The translations under genes and the position numbers were made by a program. A DNA stretch of 64,000 bases from contig NC_092671.1 in NCBI RefSeq assembly GCF_964355755.1, positions 18,564,001 through 18,628,000 of the forward strand. Direction: 5' to 3'. Origin of the DNA: Antedon mediterranea (taxonomy: Eukaryota; Echinodermata; Crinoidea; Comatulida; Antedonidae). The notes below the pieces were generated by a model. It was not told the origin of the DNA. It did not search any database and saw only the letters and a program-made list of their open reading frames with translations. Positions 11,880 through 33,267 of the stretch are shown here, piece by piece. Within the stretch, counting starts at the first letter, position 1. Each line of letters starts with the position of its first letter.

Positions 11880-13444
11880 TGAATTATCTGCCTTGGACTT
11901 TTGGGAAACATTAAAATGATAATGATGCCTCGCGATTTTGGGAATGGTAGAAAAAGCAATGTCTTCATTATGCCTCGCATGCCCAGCAGTGACAGTGTGC
12001 CTTGCTGCCTCGCAATTTATTATTACAACTAGGCCTAGGCCTAGGCCTATTCATACAGTATTAGATTCCTAGATTATAGATAGGCTAGTCATGCTCTGAC
12101 AAATAAATTTTAGTAGTACTAGGCCTACGTACTAGTGTAATAGTAGGCTTAGGATAGCTAGGCTTATGTCTAATTCATCTAGGCCCTAGGCTAAAAAATA
12201 ACCTCTCCCTGGAGTGGTGGTATAATTGGGACCGTATAATTATGCGGCCTCTGGAAGTCTCGAAAGTCTCACACACTCTTAGTTTTTAGCATGGAGTAAA
12301 GGTAAAGTCTCATCATCATAGTCAAGTATCATAGTGTCACCACCGTCTCATCTTATGTTAAAATTAAGCTTATGCCTAGTTTTCATGTCCAGTAATGTAT
12401 TTCTTTTGTTTCATACCTTCGTCGTATACGAATCCATTTTGCTAGCCTTATTTAATTAAACATTTGGTAATCATCTCTGTATCATCATCATCAGTATCAT
12501 TTGGTATTCATCTTATTACCGTAATCGTTTGTGTTGCCAATCTGAACTATGGAACGCATTCAGTGCATTATTATATGCTGAGGGTTCACGCTTAACACTG
12601 TGCCTTATGCTTAATATGGATTATTTTCTTCTTTTTAATCAATTTCTGAATTTAAAAAGTAAGCAGATTTTCTGCCATTCACAACTATAATTTATTTTTG
12701 AGTTGCAATTACAAGTAATAGGTTTTTTCGGGGCACTATGGTCTCAATTTCTTACAATATCTTGTGAGTATGGATCCATATTAATGCACAACCTCTCATA
12801 TAATCAAATCAATCAAATCAATGGCCGGCAACGTACTTAATCTTAAACACCCATGGTATGGTGTATCCGAGTATACACAAGAAACCACATTCATCAGAGC
12901 TTGCAACTCTTTCCTGTGAACTTCTGCAACTAGTTATCTACAGTTTGGCAACTCGTCCACACTAGCAAAATTTGGAAATCTTTTTGTGGTCCAAGCAACA
13001 AAAATGTTTTGGAAAAATTATACTTAGAAATGTAAAATATTATAAACTATTATAACGCAGAAACAATGTATTCATGTAATTTTAACTTATTTATTCACTT
13101 ATAATTAACTTAAATTTATATCTGTATTGTGTTTTGGTAGTGAGTTTTTTTTTAACATTGCCAACTAATATTCCTGTACCAACTCCATACTTAACCATTC
13201 ATCAAATTAATAGGCCTAATTGTGACGAAAATATATTAGAAGTTTGAAAATTTAAAAATCTGATTATAAAACTTAAAAAGTAATGTTTTCTATATTCTAC
13301 TCTTCTCTGAGAAACTATAAATAATTGATTCGCTGAAGAATGTGCGTCCGGCGTGATTTAAATTCTATTATAACTAAAAATTATAGCTTGTCTACACTAG
13401 CAAACTTATTGAACTTTGCAAACTGACCATTGTTTGGTGAAGTT
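11880..13444. other. Gene-free stretch rich in AGGCCTA words
   Basis: No gene recognised. Around 12030-12050 AGGCCT is repeated three times in tandem, and the AGGCCTA/TAGGCTA word recurs up to about 12200. From about 12940 the sequence carries degenerate copies of a CTACACTAGCAAA / AAACTAAAGTTTGCTAGTGTA motif that continue beyond the minisatellite to about 14280, possibly one decayed repeat element. Confidence 0.45.
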
Positions 13445-13884
13445 ACAGTATGTGATTCCAGACTACACTCGTACTTCTTGAGTGACATTAGGTGATTCCA
13501 GACTACACTCGTACTTCTTGAGTGACAGTATGTGATTCCAGACTACACTCGTACTTCTTGAGTGACAGTATGTGATTCCAGACTACACTCGTACTTCTTG
13601 AGTGACAGTATGTGATTCCAGACTACACTCGTACTTCTTGAGTGAGAGTATGTGATTCCAGACTACACTCATACTTCTTGAGTGACAGTATGTGATTCCA
13701 GACTACACTCGTACTTCTTGAGTGACAGTATGTGATTCCAGACTACACTCGTACTTCTTGAGTGACAGTATGTGATTCCAGACTACACTCGTACTTCTTG
13801 AGTGACAGTATGTGATTCCAGACTACACTCGTACTTCTTGAGTGACAGTATGTGATTCCAGACTACACTCGTACTTCTTGAGTG
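13445..13884 (+). repeat. 40-bp minisatellite, 11 copies
   Basis: A 40-bp unit (ACAGTATGTGATTCCAGACT followed by ACACTCGTACTTCTTGAGTG) is repeated 11 times head to tail with almost no variation. Differences are few: copy 2 has ACATTAGG, copy 6 starts GAGAGTA and has one CATACTT. Such uniformity indicates recent expansion. The array lies inside the CTAGCAAA-rich repetitive region and has no open frame. Confidence 0.95.
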
Positions 13885-14284
13885 AACTCCGAGTTTGGCA
13901 AGAACTTACTGTTTGCTAGTTTAGACATTTGACAACAAATTTTGAAAGTGAAAAAATATACATTGTTTGTGGAGGTTGAAGCAAGCGGCGAAGTTTACCA
14001 AATTTTTGTTTGCCAACTCTTGGTTGCTCAAGTTTGAAAACTAAACTTTGTAGTGTATTAAGTTCTGCAAATTTGTTTCCTGGAGTTTGCTCAAATTTAG
14101 AAACTAAAGTTACTTGTTTTCTGTATAATTTACCAAAGTTGCTCGAGTTTAGAAACTAAAGTTTGCTAGTGTATAATTCTGCACTGAATATCCTGTTGTT
14201 TTACCAAAGTTTGTCATTCAATGAACTCGATGTTTGATTTTGAAACAAAAATTTACTAGATATACTACTAGGCTTTAGGCTATT

Positions 14285-15794
14285 AACAAACTATTGTTCC
14301 GGGTTTGTTTTCAACTTGGCGAATTGAATAACAAATGTAGTCATTTGATACAAACATTATCGAATTTACAATTTTGAAAAAGCAGTACGTAAACAACTTA
14401 AAATGTTGTTCTTCCCACTAGTGCAATGGACAACAAGGACATAAAAGAAATGCAAATATTATCTAATCACAAGCGATGGATTATCTGAACTATCCCCTGG
14501 TCGAGTAGCTGGAGTTCTTGTTTTGCTTCCTTGTGGGACCGAAGCTTAAATTAAAGTAAATCATTCGGGTTACAATCAAGTTGAAGCAGTCAAGTCAAAA
14601 CCTTTAATACAAAAATGGAACAGAAAAGATCATCTTATTGTCAACATTATTAATATTGTTTTGTATTTCAGCAAAAGAAAACTTCATATTATTACTAATA
14701 ACATTAATTTCAATCAATTCACAGAGATTTTAAACCCACCTGCCTATAGTGATACACTAAAATTAAATAAAAATAATGGATATTTTTTAAAAAAGGTTAA
14801 CATGGCCAGGTTAGTTCAAACCATTGACAACAAAAATAACTGTATAGGCTATAACTGGTTTAAGAATTATTTCCATTATACACAAATGAAATCACACAAT
14901 CAGAAACAAACCAATCCTACACAAATTACGTACTGTGTGTAAATTTAAGTCACTAATGTAAAACTCGGGCCTTAAGATTATTATTGGTCAATACTTTAGG
15001 ATGATAATGAATGTTTAGAATCCGGATTATCATCATATTATATACTGTATAGTATTGTGTTACAAACAGTATTATACAATGGACACATTTGAGTTGTATT
15101 CTGTGTACTATACAGTATATGCAAAACTTCCAAATACACAAACAAACAAATATGATATTAAATTTACCCATTTAAAATTTGTAGATTCCACAAAAAAATC
15201 CACCAACCCTAAATGTATTGAATCGTCCACTCATTTGTTATATAATCACAGCAAAACCTCAAACCCTTAGGAATAAGTAAACAATATAAAGAAATTAAAT
15301 AATAAATATTATATGCTGCTAGATCGTTAAAGTTAAATGTAATAATAACCATTGACGTTGACCCTGATGTACTATTTTAATACAGATATTATTAATCATT
15401 TTGGCAAGTATCTTTATTTGACCACCCGTATTGGTGTTAATGGTATGGTTAATGTTAAAAACACTTTATAACTGCAACATCCAAATGGATTATATTTTGA
15501 TGCCATGATCATCAAAATTCAGATTTAAACAAACGAAAAACTAAAAATGTTGTTCAAATACAAATAATCTCAGAGATCTCATGTAGTAAACAACATGTAT
15601 AAACTCACTCTTCCTGGACATAAGCTATATAATATAAGGCACTATAAACTTTAAGATCATTATTATTATAGTTTAAGAATATATATTTCTATAATACATT
15701 CAAACTATGTTTTAATTAAACATACAGTACTGTATGGAAAAAAAAAACAATATACCACTTTATTATTATTATACTAGGTCAAAATAATTTGTAT
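14285..15794. other. Gene-free stretch
   Basis: No conserved motif, splice-bounded exon or bounded repeat recognised. The open frames at 14661-14942 and 15055-15270 are low-complexity Asn/Lys-rich readings with no family resemblance. Confidence 0.5.
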
Positions 15795-16107
15795 TAGTCC
15801 AGTCCCTAAGGGGAGAAAAAGGGGTGGGATGTTACCAAACTGGATACAAATTTTTCAGTATAGCAGTTTGGTAGAGTATAGTGTGGAGATGCCAAAACAA
15901 AGTTACTGGAAATCTGATTTGACCTCTGTGACCTCTGACCTCAATTTTTATATTTTTCTATTATATAACTAAAAATCGCCATATCTTGACAACGCAGGGA
16001 CATTTTACATTTATTTTTTTTTTTAAATGCTTGGAAGATATATATTTATATTTGCTATAATGAAAATAATTGTACAAAAATGGCCGCAAAGGCTTTATTT
16101 TTCAGTT

Positions 16108-16120
16108 TGACCTTTGACCT
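16108..16120 (-). promoter_or_regulatory. DR1-like nuclear-receptor half-site pair
   Basis: TGACCTTTGACCT is the complement of AGGTCAAAGGTCA, the textbook DR1 response element bound by RXR heterodimers and HNF4-type receptors. Here it is part of a repeat unit of the foldback element, so function is uncertain. Confidence 0.35.
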
Positions 16121-16458
16121 TGATTGCCTAATATCTCAATAACACGCAATCTCAGAGATTTGAGAATGGGCTCAAAATGTTAAGAAAATAAATCTAATAT
16201 TTAGTCTAATAGAAACTTTTTTCAAAAAATTACCATAAATTAAGCTTTTTTGACCCTTGACCTCTAATGTTTGAATATGTCAATATCTCGGTAACTATTT
16301 GTCCTAAAAAGTTCAGTTTGGTGTCAAATTGTTTAGAATATACACATTTATATTTGCTCGAACAAAATATTTTGTCAGAATTCAATTGGAAATGTCATTT
16401 TGAGCTATGACCCATCGTTTTGCATATATTTAGCAATTAATAATCTAAAAAAAGAGAT

Positions 16459-16716
16459 CGAGAGAGGGGAGGGGGTTGGGGTGGATGGAGAGACACATAT
16501 TTTTGTTACATGTTACACAAATATTAAAATTTGTCTACACTATAACATTTTTATGCGACAAAAAAATGTGATGTGCCCATATATGGACACGATGAATGAC
16601 ATATCACTACCATATTTGGGCACATCACACCTTTTTTGTTAAACTAGTTTATAGTGTAGACAAACATGTAAAAAATATGTGTCTCTCCATCACCCCAACC
16701 ACCTCCCCCTCTCTCG
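16459..16716. repeat. Nested palindromic MITE
   Basis: Arms of about 110-125 bp (16459 to about 16585 and about 16610 to 16716) are inverted copies: CGAGAGAGGGGAGGGGG and GGTGGATGGAGAGACACATA on the left are answered on the right by CACCCCAACCACCTCCCCCT and CTCTCG. The loop is about 24 bp. It interrupts the left arm of the 15797-18515 foldback element and is thus younger than that element. Confidence 0.75.
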
Positions 16717-18069
16717 CCTTTCCAATGCTACTGCATGCATCTATACACATCAAAATGACCGGAATTGTACTGGAAAGTTTTTAGCTACATTTGAAAATAA
16801 GTCCCAGAGGATGGGTGTATTGTAATGTTATCAGAATTATGGCAATTGTTTGTAATGGGAAAGTTTTAAAACTACATTTGAAATATTTGCTAATAATATC
16901 ACATGCTATTAAAGATATACTTATTTTCCCCCTGACAAAAGTAATTTTGACAAATATTTTTGTTGAATATGCAATTTTAATGTCACACATAATAGTTTCA
17001 CCAAAAATTGGATTGAAAAAAAAATGATATAGTGCATACCCAAAAAAACTGTAATTTAAAGCAAAAAAGAGGCTGGAAGTCAATTGTGATTTTGGTTAAA
17101 TTTCCTTTTTATTTTAGTTGATTGACCAACTGTATAAGATGGTCCTACTGTATAAAGCCTTATATATTGGTTTATTTACTTCTAGTCGGTCTCTGATTTT
17201 GTTTTTTGATTACTTTTGTAAATTATTTGTGTACATGTGATAATGTTCGTTTGGTCGGTAATGGTTGATGTCAGTTTTGTCATGTTTTTGTGGATTAAAG
17301 TATAATTATCATTGCTTCTCTTAATTTCTTCTGGTTTCAAAGATTTTGTTGTATAGTGTTATGAGCTGGATGTGTTATTGCCTCATCAAGCCAAGATGGT
17401 AATTTTGACTGCTCACTGGTTTGTTTTCCTTTTATATTCCACTACAGTATGTTCTTGAAAAGAAATCAGCTTTGTAATTAATTTGTCTTTGATCCTTTTC
17501 AGATTTCTAATATTTTAAACATATGTTTTTCTTTTCTTCGCTTTTTCCTCACTGTTTCAAACATTTTATTTTGTCAGCATACTTCAAGCAATTAATTGAT
17601 AATTAGGTCATATGTTTTATGAGTATCAAATCGCATTGGTTAATTTTTCTTTTCTTTCTTTAAGATCCTGATTTTCTTTCTTTTTTTTTTAATGATATTT
17701 AACTTTTAAGTTTATTTAATTTTTTGTTGATATTAAGTGTTGCTCTTACGGTGTAGGCCTACCATGCGATGGAATTATATATTGAAATTAAATTAAACAT
17801 TAAGTTTTAAAAAAATTGTGAAAGGCTAGATAGGATATTGAGTGTAGTTCTGGTCCATTAAATCTATATTTTAGGTATATTATTATAAGTATGACACACG
17901 CACGCTTAACAGTATATCCTGGTCATACCTCAAACTGGCATTTCCAGTAAAAATATGATAACATCTTCTATTAGAGCTAATATAAATGTTTACATTTTGA
18001 ACATTTTGACACCAAGTTGAACTTTTTATGACATTTGGTTACAGAGATACAGACATATTTAAACATTAA

Positions 18070-18082
18070 AGGTCAAAGGTCA
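18070..18082 (+). promoter_or_regulatory. DR1-like nuclear-receptor site
   Basis: AGGTCAAAGGTCA, a perfect direct repeat of AGGTCA with one-base spacing, lies in the right arm of the foldback element. A second perfect copy is at 18212-18224. Confidence 0.35.
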
Positions 18083-18211
18083 GTAAATGACATTTCCTGT
18101 GGATTTGGAAGAACATGTTTAATTAGAGTATATATAAATATGTATGCTCTTAACAATTTGAAACAAATTTCAAGAAATTTTGACCAGTAGTTATTGAGAT
18201 ATAGTAAGCCG

Positions 18212-18224
18212 AGGTCAAAGGTCA
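18212..18224 (+). promoter_or_regulatory. DR1-like nuclear-receptor site
   Basis: A second exact AGGTCAAAGGTCA, about 140 bp from the first, one repeat unit away. It is about 1.1 kb downstream of the uridine phosphorylase stop codon, so it is not in promoter position for that gene. Confidence 0.35.
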
Positions 18225-18653
18225 AAACATTGAGAAATTACATTTCCGGGCGTTTTTTGGAAAAAAGTTCTATTACAGCGAATATAAATATGTACCCTCT
18301 GATCTGTTTGACACCAATATCATTTCAATTGTCAAACCCGTTGCGGAGATATGGCTGTTTAAGATAGAAATATAAAAATTGAGGTCAGAGGTCACAGAGG
18401 TCAAATCAGATTTCAAGTAACTTTGTTTTGGTATCTCCATATCATGTTCTATCAACATGCCAAAGGGCACACTTGTATCCACTATGGTAACATCATTTCC
18501 CCTTAGGGACTGGACTATATTTGTCTTTATTAAATCAAGAACAAAAACCAGTAAGATACAGTGTACTTATAATTGATATATATATATATATATCAGGGGA
18601 AAAAGAGTAAATCTGCAGCAAAATTCAATTTCGAAAGACTTCGCTTCAATAGG

Positions 18654-18659
18654 TTTATT
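18654..18659 (-). terminator. Candidate polyadenylation signal for uridine phosphorylase
   Basis: AATAAA on the minus strand, about 625 bp downstream of the stop codon. It is the nearest canonical hexamer I noticed, but AT-rich DNA produces this word often. Confidence 0.3.
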
Positions 18660-19282
18660 TAAATGTCTTTCAATATAATATTATAAAAACAAAAATATAT
18701 TTTTCAATTGTGGTTTTCAACAGCAGCTGCATTAAATCTATTACACTCCATATATTTTTATAAGCTGGAAGAAGCATTTTATTTTTTAAAAGATAGATTT
18801 AAATATAAATAAAATTGGTTGAAATAACAAAATAATTGTACAGTAAACCACTTTAAGGATTGTGTTTTTCCAAAAGAAAAATGATATCCCTGGTTTCTTA
18901 TGACAGTTAAAATAATAATAATTTTAAGTATAAATATATAGAAATTCAGTCAGTAAAAAAAATATAAGTTTATAGTATAACTAAAAAGAATATAGCATTA
19001 AATAATTTATAAAATAATGTTTACTGCTTTTTAAATCTAAGTCTAATCTCTATATTTATATAACAATAAAATGTCTTAAAATAGTAGTATTCGTACATAC
19101 ATGTGTAAATGTATATTGCAAATTTGTCAACACTTTGACAAGACACTACAACACTTCATTAACAGGACATTTTGAAATGTCTTAAATTATAGAAAACTGT
19201 AAGCCAATATTTTTATCTTAATTATACAGCATGATAGAATATTATTTACTCTATAAAAATAGAAATATCATATTTGGCAAAA

Positions 19283-28654
<9,372 letters not shown>

Positions 28655-28732
28655 GCAAACAACAATCAATTCCTACTTTAAAAAAAAAGGCAATTTGTTA
28701 AAAACATCAATATGCTGATACACTGGATAGCA

Positions 28733-28850
28733 AGTTTGCGGTACACCACGTATGTAGTTCTGAAAAAGAACTGATGAGTTTCTTGACATTTGGAGCAATA
28801 TGCTCTGATTGTCCTCAGGAGTAAGAATGCAGTCCAGGAAATTGGTGAAT
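28733..28850 (-). repeat. Penelope-like element tail fragment
   Basis: On the minus strand it carries CTCCTGAGGACAAT, then CAAATGTCAAGAAACTCATC, then AGTTCTTTTTCAGAACT and CGTGGTGTACCGCAAACT. These match, in order, the plus-strand segment at 49452-49570. Such CTGA(G/A)GA..CGAAACGTC tails are typical of Penelope-like elements. Confidence 0.5.
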
Positions 28851-28859
28851 ATCAAGATT

Positions 28860-31800
28860 GGATAGGACTAGGTGTAAAAGCTAAAACATGCAAAGGTTTG
28901 AATTAGGCTGTAGAAGAGCATTGTAGTTTCTCTTTGAACAATGGTGAACGGAAACATGGCTATAGAAGAGGTATATGAAAAACCAAGTGAAACAAGCTAA
29001 GAAAACAATAGCATTGTCTGGAAACTGAGTGAAGAAGGTCAAAACTTGTATCTAGATTTAAGGTTGTGGAATGTCACAACTGGCCAAAAAACTACAGCAT
29101 GGTTTGTCGATGTACAATAGATTAATTGAGAAAAAAAGATATATCACTGACAACAAAGTTATAGCCACCATACCCAAAGATAAAACCATATCAGGAAACC
29201 GGTAAAATCAAAGTATTAAGCATTACTTAGAGGGCCATAGCCACCAGTACGGTTGCAATCAGCTTGTTTTCTGGAAAACATCACACCACTTTATCTCTCG
29301 TGGCTACATCACTGACTTATTACTTTGATTTTATCTGTTTTGCTTAGGTGTATTTAAATAATTAATTAATCAAGGCCATAGCGAGACAAAGATGCTTTAA
29401 ATATAATTATTAATATAAAATATGGCAATCTGCACTGGGGAATTGAGGTTGTTGGTAAAAATTGAAAATTTAAGATGAGGCGAGTTCCTCATGCTGGCTA
29501 CGGTCCTATTATAATTATAAAGCAAATTATAAATTCAAATAAAAAATTTGTGTAAAGAAAAAATGCAATAAAGTATTTGTGGTGGCTTTCAGAGTTTTTT
29601 ATGGATTGATGGTAGATTCTCCTGTCCTCCTCCTGCTTTAACCTTTTCCATCAAAGTGTAATAATTATTTGACGAACCCAACAATGATTACTAGCATAGG
29701 CTTTTGTCTGAAGAACAGTTTGTAATAATTTCGTTAAAAATACATTTATAAATATTATTACATTTAGAATGTATTGCATTTTTAATCCCTTATCATTGTA
29801 TTGGTTTCAACATAAGTAAATTTAAAATTACCCGAGATTGACAAATATATAAGTACCAAATTTTTTCCGATGTGATTCATTTTGTATGGTACTAATAAAT
29901 AAATGTTAATATGTTCTATACAGTGTAATGTTGGACACAGTAGAACCCTCCCTTTTGACACACATCCCTTTGTCAACTTTCCAAGTGAAGAAGAGGAAAT
30001 ATTGTTTTAACACATGGTCAATGCCTACTGTATTCAGAGGACACCTATATTAAGGAAACACTTTGATGGCTCCCTAGATGTCCAGGGTTGTATACCTTTG
30101 AAATAATGTAAAACACAAATCATTCCTACTGTAACCAATGCAGTATAATCAGTCAATAGACGTGACAAAAATGTATGTTGTTAAACCTCTTTTAAAGCAC
30201 TGTTAAATGTATTATGGTTGCATGAATTAGGACGGAAATATAGCATTAAAAGCCATGAATTGGTGCATGTTATTGTTATTGACTTTTGTATTGACTTATA
30301 CTGTATAATAGATTGAGACAGCCAATAAAAAAACAAATAGGAAATATCCATCTCAATAGCATCTGTTAAAAGTGTTATTTTTAGCTTGGAAATTCCAATC
30401 AGAAGGAAATGTTTACAACATTCTAACATTCAATGCACTGAAGGTTGAGTTGAGCACATTGTGTAGGCCTACACTTGCAAAAACAAAAGAAAAACAGGAA
30501 TTCTCAGTTTTGACTCCAAACTCACAACCTTCTTTACTTTACTGTTAGACCACAAACAGGCATTATTATTTCCACTTACTGTATAGTGGATGAATAAAAG
30601 GTTATCTTATCTCATACTTTTATAAATTACAGGTTGAATTTGTAATTGACAATTAATTACTTTTAATACATTATACTTTATTGTATATGTTTTATTCCTT
30701 GAAATGTACCAATTTATTCTATGTGACAGATGTTCTGTCATGGATACATAACTTTCCATTTAATTCTGGCAAACAAAGGAAATTAATCAGAATTTGGAAA
30801 TTCCAAAATCTGCATTCAGTTTCAATTTCTGTAATAATTTACCAGTAAATAATACTGTATGTAGTCTTTTGTCAGCAAGTAATGAAGGAAGTTAATAGCA
30901 AGTACCTATACTGTACCACTGAATGTGTTAAAAAAAAAAAGATTTTTACACAAAACTCAGTTTACTGAAACTTACATTAAGAAACAGTCAGGGAAAAAAT
31001 GGCAAAAGGTTTCCTACTTTGATTGTTTTTACTACTTTTACTGGATTTTGCCATTTTTCCTCTAACTAGAAAGATATTGTCCCCTTGAATTTTTTTTTTC
31101 ATTTCTTTGTTGAATATGCCACATAATGGTTTACTAAAAATTTGATCCGAAAAAAAAATATTTGACCTGAATAAAATGTAATAAAAAAAGAAAGAAAATA
31201 GTTAAAATGGCTGCCAGCCAATGTGTTTTTGGTAAAATTTTAAAGTTTATTTTGTATATTAATAATGAAAACAAATGGCCCATTTCTGATTTTCATAAAC
31301 TTTGTTCATATTCATGTTTTTGGAGCACAAATCTTTAATCCAAATAAAAACAATGTTGGACCTCAAAACAAAAATGTCAGATTGCTATGGGTTTGAACTT
31401 TTTACTTGCAAACTGACAACTTGGTTGTCTTTATTTTTTACTCAGTAAAAATATATAAAAATAAATAAAATTTCTGGATGAAACTTTGTGGCAAATCAAT
31501 TTCAATTATTCAACAAGTATCCCTGAAATTGACCAACAACCTTGACCTGATATGTTAAATTGGATTAGCAATTCAAATTTTGTGATGTGAACTTATTGAA
31601 AAAGAAAAAAATATTATTCATATTATAATTAAGCCAAATATATCTTGTTAAGCGTCACCGCCACCCTTGATTTTCAAGCCTGAAATGCCAAAACAAAAAG
31701 AAAAATCGTAACTTCGACAATTGCATGATTTATATTATTAATTTACAGATAAAATACAAATAATTTATTTAATTACCCATAACATACTTTATTTGTCAGA

Positions 31801-32070
31801 TGGTTTATTTGCCTTGTTAGACAGAGACTCAGCCCATAAAATGTATAACTCCATGCTCAGCCGAGTCCCCTGTAGTCAACTCAATACCAAAAGTGCAGAG
31901 TAAATTTTAGTTGTAACTCAATGCATGATGAAGCATGAAAACATTATTAATTATTACCACCAGGATGGTCCAATGTGTACTACTCGTACATGATACGGGT
32001 GAGGCAGGTTCTTAAAATAAACAAGTCTAGACCTAGAGGCCTAAATTCAGAAATTTATATAATAATTCTT
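28860..32070. other. Flank upstream of uridine phosphorylase
   Basis: No protein-coding exon recognised. It may be the first intron of uridine phosphorylase. At about 31070-31200 another decayed member of the TATTGTCCC MITE family is visible (AGATATTGTCCCC, then the GAATATGCC and TTTGATCCGAAAAAAAAATA blocks). Confidence 0.45.
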
Positions 32071-32072
32071 AC

Positions 32073-32140
32073 CGTTTTTATTGAAATTAACAGCTTATTT
32101 TCGATATGACGTGTCCAATGCAATCAATGACTCCTACCAG
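32073..32140 (-). other. Candidate 5' non-coding exon of uridine phosphorylase
   Basis: On the minus strand CAATAAAAACG is followed by a consensus donor GTAAGAATT (donor GT at 32072-32071). The first coding exon has a plausible acceptor (TAAAGTAG, exon from 28672) 18 nt before its ATG, so an upstream untranslated exon is expected. This is the best donor I noticed in the region, but its 5' end and its link to the gene are guesses. Confidence 0.25.
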
Positions 32141-32345
32141 GGCAGCAGTAAGTACAACCGACACAGCTGTTGTTGTTAATCGTTTTCAAATGAATTTCAT
32201 TCATATTAAATTATCATCCCATGCCGCGATCGATAAAAATAAGAGATTTACCAAAACATTGAATAACGCCCTCTCTCGCCTATCTTTGAGAAGGGAGGGT
32301 AGGAAGGGAGAGGGTAACTCTACTACTTCAGCAGAAAGGACATTA

Positions 32346-32373
32346 TGTCGTCGTCGTCATCGTCGTCGTCGTC
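32346..32373. repeat. (CGT)n microsatellite
   Basis: A run of GTCGTCGTC with one CAT interruption. It makes an Arg-rich open frame on the plus strand that I do not consider a gene. Confidence 0.8.
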
Positions 32374-32704
32374 AATGGACATTACTTAAAGATGTATTGT
32401 CCCTTGAAACACAAGAAATGAAAAAAAAAATATTCTAAATTTAAATTGGCCATATCAAAGTAATATTCGAGCCAAAAACAACAAGTTTACGTAATACTAA
32501 CAGGTAAATTAATTTGATTACATTTCGTCTGGAAAATCGTCACGAGCGAAAGTAAACAAAGATTTCAAACCATTAGTATGCATTATGCATGATGCTAATT
32601 AGGATTGTTTACAACTCGTCGCGATTGAGAAGGTGTTTTCACACAGATCGCGAAGAAGTTTTATGATTATGCATACAGAGTTAGCCAAACAAGCGAGGTG
32701 CATT

Positions 32705-32717
32705 CCCAGCTAGCAAT
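32705..32717 (+). repeat. Left terminal inverted repeat of giant transposon
   Basis: CCCAGCTAGCAAT, 13 bp, exact complement of 52602-52614. Beyond it the two ends differ in sequence but both enter ACGTC-rich repeats at once. Confidence 0.9.
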
Positions 32718-33267
32718 TTGACATTGGCCCGACGTCGGCAAGCGTCGGCAGACGTCGACAAAGTCGCGGGCAAATTGCCGACGTTATTACAACGTTATTA
32801 CAACGTGTACTATAAGTCGTGAATTTAATGGTTGTTAACCTAACGTCCTGCCGACGTCGTATTTACGTTGAAAAATTGACAAAAAAATGTGCCTTGCGAT
32901 TACATAAATCCAACGTCAGTTTGACGTCGTTATCATTGGTTGGCACAACGTCTGCAAACGTCAACATATTAAAGTAATTTTGACACGTCACATCAACGTT
33001 GGCAAAACGTTGTAAAGAGTTGTCAACAATCAAACGTCGTCACAACGTTGACAATTTGCCAATATATGACAACTTATCAAGTCGGCAAATTATTGTTGGT
33101 TTAACGTCGCCATTAGTCGTTGGTTCACCGTTAGCGAATGTCGACACACTAAAGTCATTTTCCTCACGTTGCACCGACATCGGCTAATGGTTGTAAAATT
33201 TATGTAGGCATTTTAACGTCTACCCAACGTTTGAAATTGGATACAAGACTTTAAGCATTTGGGTTGT
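32718..33267 (+). repeat. Left subterminal ACGTC/ACGTTG-rich region
   Basis: Non-identical short repeats of ACGTC, GACGT and ACGTTG in both orientations, spaced about 10-30 bp, with no clean tandem unit. It joins the regular 183-bp array. Subterminal repeats of this sort are transposase-binding sites in CACTA elements; binding here is inferred. Confidence 0.7.

Larger units (their letters stand above)
15797..18515. mobile_element. Foldback-type DNA element with long repetitive arms, TA target site
   Basis: The ends are GTCCAGTCCCTAAGGGGA (left) and its exact complement (right), each abutting TA (15795-15796 and 18516-18517), as in Tc1/mariner-type elements. Inverted arms extend for roughly 600 bp (15797 to about 16450 and about 17930 to 18515). 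They are built from diverged units of about 150 bp, each carrying a TGACCTTTGACC-type block next to ATATCTCNNNAAC. No transposase frame is visible. A second palindromic element is nested at 16459-16716 and a TTAA-type MITE lies near 16912. Confidence 0.75.

Noticed and set aside
32106-32438. 110-aa open frame with Arg-rich tail
   Set aside because: It runs from a putative UTR across a CGT microsatellite into the start of a MITE; no domain is seen.
32999-33187. Open frame at the left end of the giant element
   Set aside because: It lies in subterminal ACGTC repeats and does not extend or repeat as protein in other units.
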